A DNA stretch of 64,000 bases. Origin: Sipunculus nudus. Taxonomy: Eukaryota; Annelida; Sipuncula; Golfingiida; Sipunculidae. The position numbers were made by a program, and so were the translations under genes. Each line of letters starts with the position of its first letter. The first letter of the stretch is position 1. Where the stretch lies: positions 26,410,008 to 26,474,007 of the forward strand of contig CM049313.1 in the NCBI GenBank assembly GCA_026874595.1. Reading direction: 5' to 3'. Of the stretch, positions 11,346 to 21,908 are shown piece by piece. Under the pieces are notes generated by a model that saw only the letters and a program-made list of their open reading frames with translations, did not search any database and was not told the origin of the DNA.

Positions 11346-11559
11346 CATAGCTCATTTCTGGTTTCCAAGGAGATTTTTTATGGACCTCTCAGAATCCCAA
11401 GTTACAAGGTTCTAGGTCCAGCGGTTACGATTTGTGCCTGGTTAACGGACGGACAGACGGACAGACGGACGACAGACAAAGAGTGATCGCTATAGCTCAG
11501 ATGATTTCAGTCAGCTGAGCTAAAAAAATTGATGTGATAAAAAAATGAGGATCTAATAC

Positions 11560-13029
11560 AAACATTTGTTCATTATTTTCCTGCCTCAGCAGAATTGCAG
11601 ATCAGCCTTTGTTTGCCCTGTATGTATATGCAGAAGTGTTGTTAATCCCCCTCCCCCTGCTGCCATTGATTCCTTTGCACCTGTGCAAGTGTGTAAAATT
11701 AATTTCATTTAAAAAACAATTGGATTAGAAACACATTCTTGCGTCAGGAGAATGGAACATAAAGTGATCAGCTCTGTCTGTCCATCATCTCTCTGTTATC
11801 ATTAAATATATATTAATTATAATATTTTTCCTATAAGCACTGTTGAAATAACTTTCAAATGCTGTATGTGCAGGATTTAAGCTATTAAAGTCTGAAATTT
11901 GAAAGCAACTTATATACTCAGTTGTGTAATATTGCAGATGTTAAACTTTAAAAAAATTGATATAATAAAAAAATTAAGAAATAATTGAAACATATATAAT
12001 CAGCTTTGTTTGTCTACCAGTCTGTCTGTCCTTTTTTAAAATATAAGTAATTGTGAATGAACTTTTTTATTCTGTAAGCTTTGTTGAATTAAGTGAAAAT
12101 CCTATGTATATACACTTTGATAATACAGAGATGTTGTAACTCCGGTCATATCACCCCCACACCACCACCAAGTCCTTACACCTGTGGACTGGGAACATAA
12201 GTTATATTTCAACTATATACATTTTATAAAATAAAAAAAAATACATATATTTAATAATTTATTTATTATTAAAAAAATAGACCCAATTGAACAAATGTGT
12301 AAACTACTGTACTGTCAACAATTTATCAAAAAGCCAACCAATGATTATGGTAATAATATACATCTTATGTTCACAAACTGCTCACATGCTTAAATTTTAA
12401 CATTAGAAAACACATGGTCAGGTCACAAAATATTATTTGCAAAATTTTCACACTCATCAATACAAACCAATCATATCATCCAGCCATGGTCTATATTACC
12501 TCTTCTTATCAGACATTACCTCCATTTTCAGATTTTTACCTAAAGGTCAACTTCAGCTGAGCACTGTGACTGATGGATCCCTTGTTATACAGAGGTTCCA
12601 GATGGATTTTGAGAGTGACATGTATGTGACTTTTTATAAATCTGCCCTCATACATCTTTATATGTATAATAAAGCTGATGTAATGGTCTCTTTTAAACCT
12701 GTTTCTGACTCATCATTAACAATTTAAACAGTTTTAAATGCATTTCATGGAGAAAAATGACTAATGGACACATTTAACTTTTAAATAGTCCCTTTATCAA
12801 TCACTCCATAAGGCCACTCATGTGTTATGGTTTATATATCTACAAGGAAGGTTATCAAACCAGTTTGCTTCAAAATCTTGACCACTGCATGATCAGCAGG
12901 ATCATGATTTTCAAAATGCCTGTGGACATTCAATGAAATTTGTTTATTGGTCGAGAAAATAAATTTTTCGTAGTAAATCTGTTATTGTCCTACAAGTTGA
13001 CATTCTGTTATATTAATGGTTTCTTTCAG
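11560..13029. other. AT-rich spacer or intron within the TIR transposon
   Basis: No recognisable domain. A 96-codon frame at 12437-12727 has no family resemblance and an AT-driven composition. The stretch ends in a polypyrimidine/AG acceptor (ttctttcag) at 13029, so it may be intron. Confidence 0.4.
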
Positions 13030-13143
13030 GTGCCATTAGTGCTATGATGCTACGTTTACTGCCAAAACTGATTCCAGCACAGAGGAAGAAATGCCAAGCC
13101 CACCATAGCAAAAGCAAAGGCAGCATTTATTGATGTTCAGAAG
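13030..13143 (+). CDS. Possible internal exon inside the TIR transposon, degraded
   Basis: Framed by an acceptor (ttctttcag, AG at 13028-13029) and a donor (AGAAG|GTATAT, GT at 13144). One frame ends PTIAKAKAAFIDVQK, which looks protein-like, but earlier in the exon that frame does not stay protein-like, suggesting a frameshift. No family is recognised. It may belong to the same gene as 7465-7544. Confidence 0.3.
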
Positions 13144-13616
13144 GTATATACTGATTTAGGCTTTTAGATTTCTTACAATTCTAGACATAAGAGCTATCAT
13201 TCAATTGAGAATAATCAATATGGTGTTAAAGGGAAAATTTATGTACCACCATTTTTAGCTGAGATCACTATGTCAGATATAGCTATGGTCATTTGTCCAT
13301 TATTGGTCTGGTTGTCCAGCTCGATCTCCGTTTACATGCCACGTTTCAAAACCACTGGACCCATGAATCCAAAACTTGACATCCAGGTAGATGTCCTTAT
13401 TTTCTAACAAACCTGAATATTGGTCACTGTGACTACATTTTTTAGGAGAAATTAAGGAGAAACCTCCATTTTTCAGTAAAAGCCAATTGTTGCACTTTAG
13501 TGTCAAAAATTGGGTCAAAATTGCACAATTTGTAGCAGTTATTTACCCATAAATATCTTATAAAAACAGGAAAGATATCGACTTACTTTACATGATAGAT
13601 GTTGAAGATAAGAGTC

Positions 13617-13790
13617 GTTTCAAGCGTATAACAGATTTTTTTTATAAAAAAAATTTTCAAGCATATAACAGATTTTTTTATAAAAAAAAATTTTCAAGCA
13701 TATAACAGATTTTTTTTTTTAAATTTTTTTCAAGCATATATCAGATTTATATATTTTTTTCGAGCATATAACAGATTTTTATAATCTTTT
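13617..13790. repeat. Minisatellite, about 40 bp unit, five copies
   Basis: Repeats of '(t)caagcatataacagattttt' separated by T and A runs of varying length. The units differ mainly in homopolymer length. Confidence 0.85.
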
Positions 13791-14547
13791 TAAGTTATTG
13801 TCATAAAGGTGAAATCAGACCTTTAAATTTTGTCCAACCTTGACCATTGCACATTTGCTTTCCTGTCAGCACTGTTGACATTTTGCATGTACAAAATGCA
13901 AAGTTTAAAACTATTATAATATGAAAATTCGATAGCAATTTGTCAAAACCTGTAGGACATAGTGAACTATATTCTGTGAGCTACGGGCCAAAAACATGAT
14001 TTTGAGCAGCCTGAAAGACTAACAGGGCATATATTTAACCATTTGGCCATTCATACTCAATATCTAGGGAGGTCTCCTTTGAATCCTGAAATTTGGTCAC
14101 TATGACTAATGTTCTGTGAACTTTAAGAAAGTACATGGTTTTAGCATTGAAATTCAGATAAGCAAAATAAATATGTTTGGAACTTTATAACTTTGAAATT
14201 TTGGAAATTGGCCATATCTCCATCACCTGAAATCATGTTATGATGACCCATATTCTGTTGTATTTCTTCTTGTATTATTGTACAAATGCAAGATATGCAC
14301 GAAGTCTTAATTCTGTTACAGTACATATTTAATCAATAATGAGTACATTAATACTTGAAGGCCTACCATGTTCACAATAATTTAATATCCATTGAGGATA
14401 GGTAGTCTATCGTCATCATGACAAACTGTTAACATGTAATTGCATGTTTTGTCACTGTTTAGGTCTCGCCCTCTTGTACTTCCTTGTGAATGAAGTTTGC
14501 CTATATCACAAGCAGTTATAAGGGGTTGGATTAAAATTGTGTGTGGG

Positions 14548-14551
<4 letters not shown>

Positions 14552-14621
<70 letters not shown>

Positions 14622-14623
14622 TA
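14552..14623. repeat. (TA)n microsatellite
   Basis: About 35 TA units with one GT interruption near 14602. Confidence 0.97.
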
Positions 14624-15554
14624 ATTAGAACAGTATTAACACCAACACATTATATTTTCATCTTTTATAATTAATGTGAAATTTGATGTATTTTCAGATC
14701 TAGAAATTCAGTTTCTTAATGTTTGATGAAGATCAACAGTGACTGAGTTCAGTGTTGCTGTGTTTCTCAGATGCCATGATGCATTCAGGCATATGGAATG
14801 AAAACAGTCATCAGGCAACAGTATTGACTGTAGACTCTTGTTTCATCATTTTATGAGTCAGGTATCCATGACACTGCACTTCCAGAGTACTTCAAACATA
14901 TGTTAATCATTTTCCAGCTTCAGCAGAAAGGGAGATAAAGTGATTAACTCTGTTTGTGTACCTGTCTATCTGTCCATATTTAAATAATCAGTAATTGTGA
15001 ATTCAATTACCTGTAATTCAGTTTTTAGCATTGGACTCTGGAATATCTTACTTGTATACATTTTTTTTTTAAATGGAGGCATGTGTCGCCAGTTGTGCAG
15101 TTACAAGTTGTGTACTGCATGCATGATTGAATTATATGTTACATTGTTATTTTACTGGACTCATTAAACAATTATTTTTATAAATATAATGCTCTTGTTT
15201 TGTGTCTACCATTTCAGACAAAAGGTTGATGTATGAATGCAAGCTGGTTATCAGAGCACTTGTACTGCCACACAAAGTGATATTTCCAATTTCATTACAT
15301 TTCTACAATCAGAGGAACAGTAGTATCATGCAAAGTGCAAATTGTGTTTTATATTGTTCATTTGACTGGCTGAGGAATATTCCTTGACATTACTTGCTAC
15401 AAAGGTATATATAATTCTTTTTCACCATGATATTTGAGCAAACTGCATCACCATTTTATGCAAAAATTTTTTATGTTAGTTGTTTTCAGGCAATTGTGGC
15501 TGAATTCAACTGCATTTTGTAACCATTTCATATTGCACGGGTATTCAGTTGAGT

Positions 15555-15840
15555 GCTTCTTAACCAAGTTTCTTGGTTGATTTTAACCAATATGGTCATC
15601 TGAATCAAATTGGTTGATTCAGTATTGGTTGTTTTCAACCATTATTGTTGGTTTATTTCAACCAATCATATGGTTGATTTCAACCAGTCATATGGTTGAT
15701 TTCAACCAATAGAATTGGTTGGAAAATCAACCAATAGGGATTGATTGAAATCAACCGGTTAATTGGTTGGACACATATCAACTGAGAAGACCGGTTGATT
15801 TCAACCAATTTTTTGGTTGAATTTAAATGATCCATTTTTA
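15555..15840. repeat. Subterminal ATTGGTTGA/TCAACCAAT repeats of the TIR transposon
   Basis: About fifteen copies, in both orientations, of a 9-10 base word (ttggttga, tcaaccaat) in under 300 bp. The left end (7198-7315) has a shorter cluster. Subterminal clusters like this are commonly transposase-binding regions; that role is inferred. Confidence 0.75.
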
Positions 15841-16363
15841 GAGTGTATAATCAGCTCTAAAACATAGAAAAATAGGTCAAGGTCACCCATCTTCGAAATT
15901 GACCAAGATTTTGTCAATATACATCTTCACCAAAGAAATAAAATTCCTACGGTGAATCCTTTTAGAGATATCCCGCTCACAAGCCCAAAGTTGAAAAATC
16001 CGATAAATATTCATTAAAAATCAGAAATTGTAGGTGGCGCAACCAAACTTGTGTAGCAGGTAGAGACTATCAGTCCCAATAATCATAGTAAGTTTTGTGA
16101 GAATCCACAAAATGATTCCTGAGTGATAAGCGTCTAAGTATTTATCTATAATAAGCTCTAAAATGTAGAAAAATAGGTCAAGGTCACCCATTTTCGAACT
16201 TAACCGAGATTTTGTCTATATACATCTTTACCGAGTAAATAAAATTCTGACGGTGAATCCTTTTTGGTATATCCCGCTCACAAGGTAAATGTTAACAGAC
16301 GCCGGACGGACGGACGGACAGCTTAGGTGAAGACAATAGCCCATCAGCTTAGGGGCTGAGGGC

Positions 16364-17234
16364 TAAAAAGGAAATTGAGTTAAAACGACAGGAGTTAGAA
16401 AGGCTCAAACTAAAACATAATCTACATGCTGCCCCAACTCACAGTTTTAATGTTACTAAACACATTAAACTTGTCCCACCTTTACAAGAAAAAGAGGTTG
16501 ATAAATATTTCTTACACTTTGAGAAGGTAGCTGAAAATTTAAAATGGCCTAAGGAAAATTGGACTATGCTATTACAAAGTGTATTGACTGGCAATGCCAG
16601 AGAAATTGATACAGAGCTTTCAGTAGAAGCCGCTGCTGACTATGACCAGGTTAAACGGTTAATCCTAAAAGGTTATTAGTTAGTTCCGGAGGCTTACCGC
16701 CAGAAATTTTGAAATTGGGAAAAGCGCAAAGAACATACCTATGTCGAATTTGCTTGGACAAAAGAGCAGATGGAGCACAGAGTACAAAAGAGTACAGCGC
16801 TGGTGTAGTTCTAAAAATGTGATGAAAGATTATGACCATTTGCGCCAGTTCTTTTGTTTGAACAATATAAGCACTGCATTAACGCAGATGTTAAAACTTT
16901 TCTTGGTGAGAAAAGTCCTGAAACACTTGACATGGCTGCTCAATTAGCTGATGATTATTCATTTATACATAAAATGTCCTTTACTAGCAAATTAAACCAG
17001 TCATTCACAAACAAGAATGTAAATCAGTATGGTAAAAAGAAGTTTATAGCGCAGTTGCCCAGTACTAGTAGTCCTGATAGTTCAGCAAAGTCTATTGCTA
17101 CACCTCAGTCCACGTTCACTGTGTCTGAGTCCGACAAAGACCGGTCATTTGCAAAGAAAATCTGTAATTACTGCAAAATGGAAGGTCATCTAATATCTGA
17201 CTGCTGGAAACTTGCAAATAAACCAAAGGACTAA
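16364..17234 (+). pseudogene. gag: Gypsy gag, C-terminal part with zinc knuckle
   Basis: The frame resumes with the coiled coil, then a capsid-like segment (FNVTKHIKLVPPLQEKEVDKY and onward, 16440-16860) typical of SCAN-like retroelement gag. It is broken by stops and frameshifts between 16678 and 16830. The last 126 codons (from 16854) are open and end with a CCHC knuckle, CNYCKMEGHLISDC (C-x2-C-x4-H-x4-C), near 17163-17205. The knuckle would bind element RNA during packaging. Confidence 0.85.
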
Positions 17235-17258
17235 CCTTCTGATTTTGTTTCAAAATCT

Positions 17259-17760
17259 ATGCAGAGCATAGTACAAGAGCCAGGCTCTTTTCATGTAAAT
17301 AAGGGATACAACTCCTTTATTGACTCTAATAAAGAGTTTGACGCTACGGAGGCCAACGTGCCGTCTGACTCAAAGAAATCCATAGCTTGTGGGGTAAAAA
17401 CCTCATTTGATTCCTGTGAGGAATTTGATAAGGCTAGGTCCTTTCAAGACTCCTGCTAGGAGTATCCCCTAAATAAGGCTAAGTCCTTTTATGAATCATG
17501 CGATAGTATTTCAAATGAGGCCAGGTCCTCTTGTGACAAACAGAAGTTTGTTTCTGCTGAGGAAAATTCCTCTGTTGACTCCCAAGAGGCGTTTGGTTGT
17601 AATAAGGATGTAGATTCCTTTGATGACTCTAAAAAAGAGTTTATGACTGACACTGTCAGTGTCAGTTCTTTGTTTGATGAAACTGAGGTAGTAGATTCCT
17701 CTCCTGACTCTGAAATGGAGTTATTTGAGCCATTCATACATGATGGTTTTGTATCACTTT
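17259..17760 (+). pseudogene. Gypsy Ser/Asp-rich linker between gag and protease
   Basis: A low-complexity acidic region with imperfect internal repeats built on 'DS.EEFDKA.SF' (for example 17330-17460 and 17480-17740). It is broken by a stop at 17457. It follows the zinc knuckle and precedes the protease. The function is unknown. Confidence 0.55.
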
Positions 17761-17769
17761 AATGTGGTT

Positions 17770-18060
17770 TTTCAGATTATACCCCTATTAGAATTTTGAG
17801 GGACACTGGTTTAGGCCAGACTCTCATGTTAGCAAACACTGCCATTTTCTAATAGGTCTTTTACTGGTGCACATGCACTTGTTAATGGAGTGTTTTCAGA
17901 CAAGCACACTTCAGTTCCGCTTCACAGAATACATTTAAGGTCAGATTTGATTTCTGATAATATTACTGTGGGCATAAGAACTACTTTATCCTTTAAGGGA
18001 TTCAGTCGCTACTAGGCAATGATGTTACAGGTGACAAAGTACAGCGTGTACCAATAGTGA
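17770..18060 (+). pseudogene. Gypsy retropepsin-like protease
   Basis: The frame around 17780-17815 gives ILRDTG.GQTLM, with the aspartic protease D-T-G signature. A downstream LLGNDV near 18015 matches the conserved 'G.D' strand of retropepsins. Several stops and frameshifts (near 17850-17960) inactivate it. It sits between gag and integrase. Confidence 0.7.
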
Positions 18061-18435
18061 CAGAAAAGCCGTCACTTGATCAGGACACTGATCCTGAAAG
18101 TCAGGAAATTCCTGGTTTGTATCCTTCACGTGCTGTAACTAGATCTATGGCCAAGAAAAACACACATGAGGATAATGGTCCAGATAATAACACTCTGGAA
18201 GTCGCTAGTGACTCGTCTAACGACTCGACCGTACAGGATGCAGCATTTTCAAGGTCAGAACTTATCGCGGACAGCATAAGGACACTGATATTTCATGTTT
18301 GTTTCCCAGGGCAGTTTCTAAAAATGAACTGTCACAGAACCCAGTTTGTTCCAGTGTTAAAAATGGAGTGCTTATGCGTAAATTGCGACCACCTGATGTA
18401 TGCGCTGATGATGGTGGGCCATCAAACATCAAATA
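18057..18435 (+). pseudogene. Gypsy linker between protease and integrase
   Basis: Contains PSRAVTRSMAK, a basic 'VTRS.A' phrase often seen after Gypsy proteases, then an acidic stretch. In a second frame it contains NGVLMRKLRPPDV, the usual lead-in to the integrase zinc-binding domain. A frameshift falls near 18290. Confidence 0.55.
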
Positions 18436-19110
18436 GTAATGCCAAGACGCTATCGCAATGAAATTCTAAGCATTGCAAATGAGGCTCCTTTATCTGGCCA
18501 TTTAAGTATATATAAAACTTTTCAGAAAGTTAGTTCACACTTCTATTGGCATAACCTCAGGACTGATGTTTTACAATATAGTAAATCATGCCACACATGC
18601 CAGATGGTAGGCAAACCCAATCAGAATCCGCCTAAAGCCCCACTTAGGCCTATTCCTGCTTTCAAGGAACTATTTAGTAGGATTATTGTTGATTTTGTTG
18701 GACCACTGCCAAAAACAAAATCTGGACATGAATACTTGCTGACAATTATGTGCGCATCTACGAGGTTTCCTGAGGCAATACCATTGCGCAAAATTAATGC
18801 CAAAAGTATTGTCAAGGCTCTGACTAAGTTTTTTTTTACAACTTTTGGATTACCGAAATCCGTCCAGTTGACCAAGCGTCTAATTTAATGCCTGGCTTAT
18901 TCCAGCAAGTTATGCTCGAGCTAGGTATAAAACAGAATAGCTCTTCGCCATACCATCCTGAAAGTCAGGGCGCCCTCGAGCGTTTTCACCAGACATTAAA
19001 AAACACATGATTAGGACTTACTGTTATGACACACAGAAAGACTGGGATGAAGGAATCCACCTATTGCTGTTTGCTATCAGAGAATCCTTTCAAGAGTCCT
19101 TGGGTTTCAG
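18420..19110 (+). pseudogene. Gypsy integrase, zinc-binding and catalytic core
   Basis: The zinc-binding region reads ANEAPLSGHLSIYKTF...FYWHNL...SCHTCQM. The second His and the C-x2-C are present, but the first His position reads Asn (AHE expected, ANE found). The catalytic triad can be traced: IIVDFVGPLPK (near 18685), TDQ (near 18868) and GALERFHQ (near 18975). A frameshift at about 18870-18880 precedes the second Asp, and a stop at 19009 follows. The enzyme would insert element DNA into the host genome. It lies upstream of the reverse transcriptase. Confidence 0.88.
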
Positions 19111-19309
19111 TCCCTTTGAACTAGTTTTGGACACTCAGTTCGCGGCCCATTAAAACTGCTTAAAGAAAAACCCATAATCTCATAGTTTATTGCAGTATGT
19201 CTCAGACTTTCACACTAAACTACACATGGCTTGTGAGATTGCAAAGTCAAATCTAAAATCTGCACAGAGTAAAATGAAAACAAAATATGACAAGCACACT
19301 GTAAGGAGG

Positions 19310-19480
19310 ACGTTTTAGCCTGGTGAAAAGGTCCTTGCCTTACTACCCATCCCTGGCAGACCTCTGAAAGCTAGGTATTTTGGTCCTTACATTGTTGACA
19401 AGAAAGTCAGTGATTTAAATTGCATACTGTTAACACCAGATAGGCGTAAGAAAAACAACAGTGCCATGTTAACATGCTGA
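19310..19480 (+). pseudogene. Gypsy integrase GPY/F module
   Basis: Reads PGEKVLALLPIPGRPLKARY, then FGPYIVDKKVSD, with the GPY/F signature found at the C-terminus of many Gypsy and retroviral integrases. It directly precedes the reverse transcriptase region, confirming the integrase-first order. Confidence 0.8.
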
Positions 19481-19559
19481 AACCATATTATGACAGAAAT
19501 AGCACATCAGATGTTGTACATAATGGCAGCTGTTAATTGTGTCAAAAACTGACCCTGAC

Positions 19560-20400
19560 CCAGTTAAAGTAGATACTGATTGTAAGTGTGATGTAGACAT
19601 TCAGTCTAGAACAGTACTATTAAATAACTCAGACGTGCTTAACAACCTGGTTGCCAAACTGTCACACCTTACCGCACAACAACAACAAGACCTCAAGAAC
19701 CTGCTGCGGAATTATGAACATTTGTTTAGTGACATTCCAACGCGAACTAACATATAGTGCCATGACGTCGATGTTTAGGAGGCAAGCGCAGTCAAGCAGC
19801 ATCCTAAAGACTGAATCCAGAAAAGCAAAAGTATCTACAAGATGAGGTTTAATATTTGCTTGACAATGATTTAAACGAACCTAGTAACAGTAACTGGAGT
19901 TCAACATGTATTCTTGTGCCAAAACCTGATGGATGTTACCGTATGTGCACAGATTATCAGAACTGAACTCTGTCACTAAGGCTGACACGTTCCCGCTTCC
20001 GAGGATCGATGATTGTATTGATAGAGTCGGTAGCTCAAAATATGTCTCCAAGTTTGACTTGCTAAAAGGATTCTGGCAAGTTCCGCTGACAGAACGAGCG
20101 AAAGAAGTGTCCGCATTTGTGACGCCGCAAGGACTGTACCAGTATAAAGTTATGCCGTTTGGCATGAAGAACTCTCAAGCCACGTTCAAGCGACTCATCC
20201 ATATGGTTGTCAAGGACATTCAGGGCTGCGACGCATATATTGATGACCTCATCGTGTACAGCGACACCTGAGAGACACATCTGCAAATTCTTCAAGAACC
20301 TCTTCGAAAGACTCATTCAAGCACGTCTGACCATCAACTTAGTAAAATCTGAGTTTTGTCATGCACAAGTAACATATTGTAGGGCAGGGTCAAGTAAAAC
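19560..20400 (+). pseudogene. Gypsy reverse transcriptase
   Basis: Landmarks in order: LTAQQQQDLKNLL (19660), a decayed 'VPKPDG.YR.CTDYR' region (19915-19960), SKFDLLKGFWQVPL (20050), FVTPQGLYQYKVMPFGMKN (20115) and YIDDLIVYSD (20238), the last holding the YxDD catalytic motif. The open part runs 19933-20271. Stops occur near 19755, 19905 and 20270. The catalytic aspartates survive, but the frame is broken on both sides. Confidence 0.9.
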
Positions 20401-20429
20401 CTGTTGATGCTAAAATAAGTGCTATTTCT

Positions 20430-21031
20430 GCATTTCCTAGACCAGAATACAAAAAGCATATAATGCGTTTTCTTGGTATGGTTGGATACTACAGAAAGTT
20501 TTGTCCAAATTTTTGCTGCTGTAGTTGAACCTTTGACTAATTTGTTAAAGAAGAAACAAAAGTTTGTATGGAATGTTCAGTGTGAAAATGCATTTCAGAA
20601 TTTGAAAGCAATTCTGCAAAGTTCACCAGTTTTATTAGCTCCAGATTTTTCTGTACCTTTTAGGTTAGCTGTAGATGCTAGTGATACAGCTGCTGGTGCT
20701 GTGTTGATTCAAGAAGGTAGTGATGGCATAGATCATCCAATTTGTTAATGTTCAAGAAAGATTAATGCAATCTAGAAAAACTACTCCACTTTTGAAAAAG
20801 AATGATTGGCTATGATTTTGGCATTGCAACATTTTGAAGTTTATGTGACTTCATCAGTCAAGCCTATCATTGTCTTCCGTGATCACAATCCCCTCACGTT
20901 CCTGAACAAGTTGAAGTGTAAAAATCAAAGATTGTTGAGATGGAGTTTTTTTTTACAGGATGACAATCTTAAAATCAGACAGATTAAAGGGAAAGACAAT
21001 GTACTTGCTGATTGCTTATCGAGATGTTTAT
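20430..21031 (+). pseudogene. Gypsy RNase H
   Basis: LTNLLKKKQKFVWN (20536) is the connection to RNase H. LAVDASDTAAGAVL (20665) carries the first catalytic Asp. IVFRDHNPLTFL (20868) carries a later conserved D-H pair, and DNVLADCLSR (20995) closes the domain. Stops at 20746 and nearby break it. It ends 130 bp before the 3' LTR. Confidence 0.88.
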
Positions 21032-21147
21032 GAAATGTTGTAACGAGATGTTTATGTAATGTTGTAAATAAGTTGATTTTTTAAATATTGTAACCATTTA
21101 GTGATTGTGATCGCAAAAAGAAAGTTTTTGAGAAAACTTTCTTTTCT

Positions 21148-21163
21148 CTTAAAGGAGGGGGAG
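21148..21163 (+). promoter_or_regulatory. Polypurine tract
   Basis: The purine run AAAGGAGGGGGAG directly abuts the 3' LTR start (21164). It is the plus-strand primer of LTR elements. Confidence 0.85.
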
Positions 21164-21908
21164 TGTTACAGATGTCTCTTTTATTGTGTGAAGCAGTCTT
21201 ACATGTGTCTGTGTAGCGCTAGCATTGTCCGTTGCCATGGGATATGCGCGGAACTTTCTGGGCTGGTCGCCTTCTATGAGCGCGTGTCTTGTAATGTTCT
21301 TTGAGCGTGTGTATTATTTATTGATGGTTTCTTTGGATTCTTCGTTAAATAGAAGTTTCTAGAATTTTTTGATGAAAATTTACAAATAGGGGCTGTTTTA
21401 GAGCCGGAGGGGAGGAGAGAGAAATATTCCAGCGGACACGGATTCTACGAACTCTAAGCAGATTTAGTGCGGCCTGTGTCCAGTTTACTTTCGGGATTAT
21501 TACAAGAATTTCACTTTTGGATTATAACAGAATGATTTTGTGATTGAATTGGACTATTATTCTCTGAGATGATTTATGTGAACTGTTCATCAGGATTATT
21601 TGCTTTAAAGGACTTGTTGTCGCTGTGACAGTGGTGGTATCCAGGTACTGTACACTTAATTATACTGTGTAATTGTATTGATTTGCTGTTGTACTGTTGT
21701 TATACTGTGTAATTGTATTGATTTAGTGTATTGTAATGTTAGAGTTGTTTAAGAATAAATTATAATTATTTGTTAACAAAAAAACACTGACTTCTTCATT
21801 CATTCCCCTAGACATTTCACGCTGCCTAGTGTTACAGAAACCGATTATTTTTATCTCCATAACAAAATGTCACGACTACGTGATCTGCTGATATTAGGTT
21901 CCGTAACA
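21164..21908 (+). repeat. 3' LTR of the Gypsy element
   Basis: Starts TGTTACAGATG and ends GGTTCCGTAACA. It is followed by the target duplicate AGCT (21909-21912). See the 5' LTR for the alignment and the two blocks missing here. Confidence 0.93.

Larger units (their letters stand above)
8478..11520 (+). mobile_element. Helentron-like element (H family) with tandem-repeat core
   Basis: The left end is CAAGTGACCCATGGGTCATG, with the perfect palindrome TGACCCATGGGTCA at 8482-8495, followed by CGCTCAGCTGA. The right end has a GGAC/AGAC microsatellite (11446-11480) and a hairpin (11493-11522) with arms TAGCTCAG-TGA and TCA-CTGAGCTA. TAA adjoins both edges (8475-8477 and 11521-11523). The core holds two tandem arrays: about 282 bp period at 8800-9640 and about 340 bp period at 9838-11340. 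Most units carry GGTGGCGCCACC or a variant. There is no coding capacity; short open frames are repeat artefacts. Confidence 0.75.
13257..15000 (-). mobile_element. Old, degraded H-family Helentron-like copy
   Basis: Begins TTTTTAGCTGAGAT...CAGATATAGCTATGGTC and then 'cacgtttcaaaaccactgga', 'gaatccaaaa', 'gatgtcc' and 'ggagaaattaaggagaaacctcc'. These match the clearer copies at 42695, 53691 and 63573. The hairpin has lost several base pairs. The other end was not found, so the right limit is approximate. Confidence 0.5.
7184..15845. mobile_element. 8.66-kb TIR DNA transposon with TA target duplication, family unassigned
   Basis: Starts CACTCTAAAAACGG and ends CCATTTTTAGAGTG, inverted at 13 of 14 positions. 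TA flanks both sides (7182-7183, 15846-15847). Removing the insert restores 'ctataatcagctctaaaa', as in the sister repeat unit at 16139 ('ctataataagctctaaaa'). Both ends carry clusters of subterminal repeats of the ATTGGTTGA/TCAACCAAT type (7198-7315 and 15555-15835). TA duplication is typical of the Tc1/mariner superfamily and some others, but no transposase domain is visible. It carries a possible first exon at 7465, a Helentron-like element at 8478-11520 and an older one from about 13257. Confidence 0.8.
6431..16363 (+). mobile_element. Helentron-like non-autonomous element (R3), itself interrupted
   Basis: Inserted in the Gypsy gag; TAAA adjoins both edges (6427-6430 and 16364-16367). Its own sequence is 6431-7183 plus 15846-16363, about 1.27 kb. 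The core has tandem units of about 265-300 bp sharing 'aggtcaaggtca.ccatctt', 'tgaccaagattttgtc' and 'tcctgag.aataagc'. The right end has (GGAC)n at 16302-16320, then a hairpin at 16337-16365 with arms TAGCCC-TCAGC and GCTGA-GGGCTA, then CTAAAAA. This matches the HINE/DINE-1-like plan of tandem core, microsatellite and terminal stem-loop. There is no coding capacity. Confidence 0.7.
5109..21908 (+). mobile_element. Ty3/Gypsy LTR retrotransposon, Gmr1-like domain order, interrupted
   Basis: A full element with a 5' LTR (5109-5954), tRNA-Pro-like primer site, gag with zinc knuckle, protease, integrase with GPY/F module, reverse transcriptase, RNase H, polypurine tract and 3' LTR (21164-21908). 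The termini are TGTTAC...GTAACA (the 5' copy reads TATTAC at its start). The target duplication is AGCT (5105-5108 and 21909-21912). Integrase precedes reverse transcriptase, unlike ordinary Gypsy elements but as in the Gmr1 group. A 9.93-kb nested insertion (6431-16363) splits gag, leaving about 6.9 kb of element. Many stops and frameshifts in every domain make it inactive. The LTRs differ by large indels, so the insertion is old. Confidence 0.93.

Noticed and set aside
8478-11520. Possible CRISPR array, from regular repeats
   Set aside because: Units are 280-340 bp with no short conserved repeat/unique spacer structure, and the DNA is animal.
12437-12727. 96-codon open frame inside the TIR transposon
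   Set aside because: No domain resemblance; AT-driven composition; it lies where an intron of the transposon gene would be.
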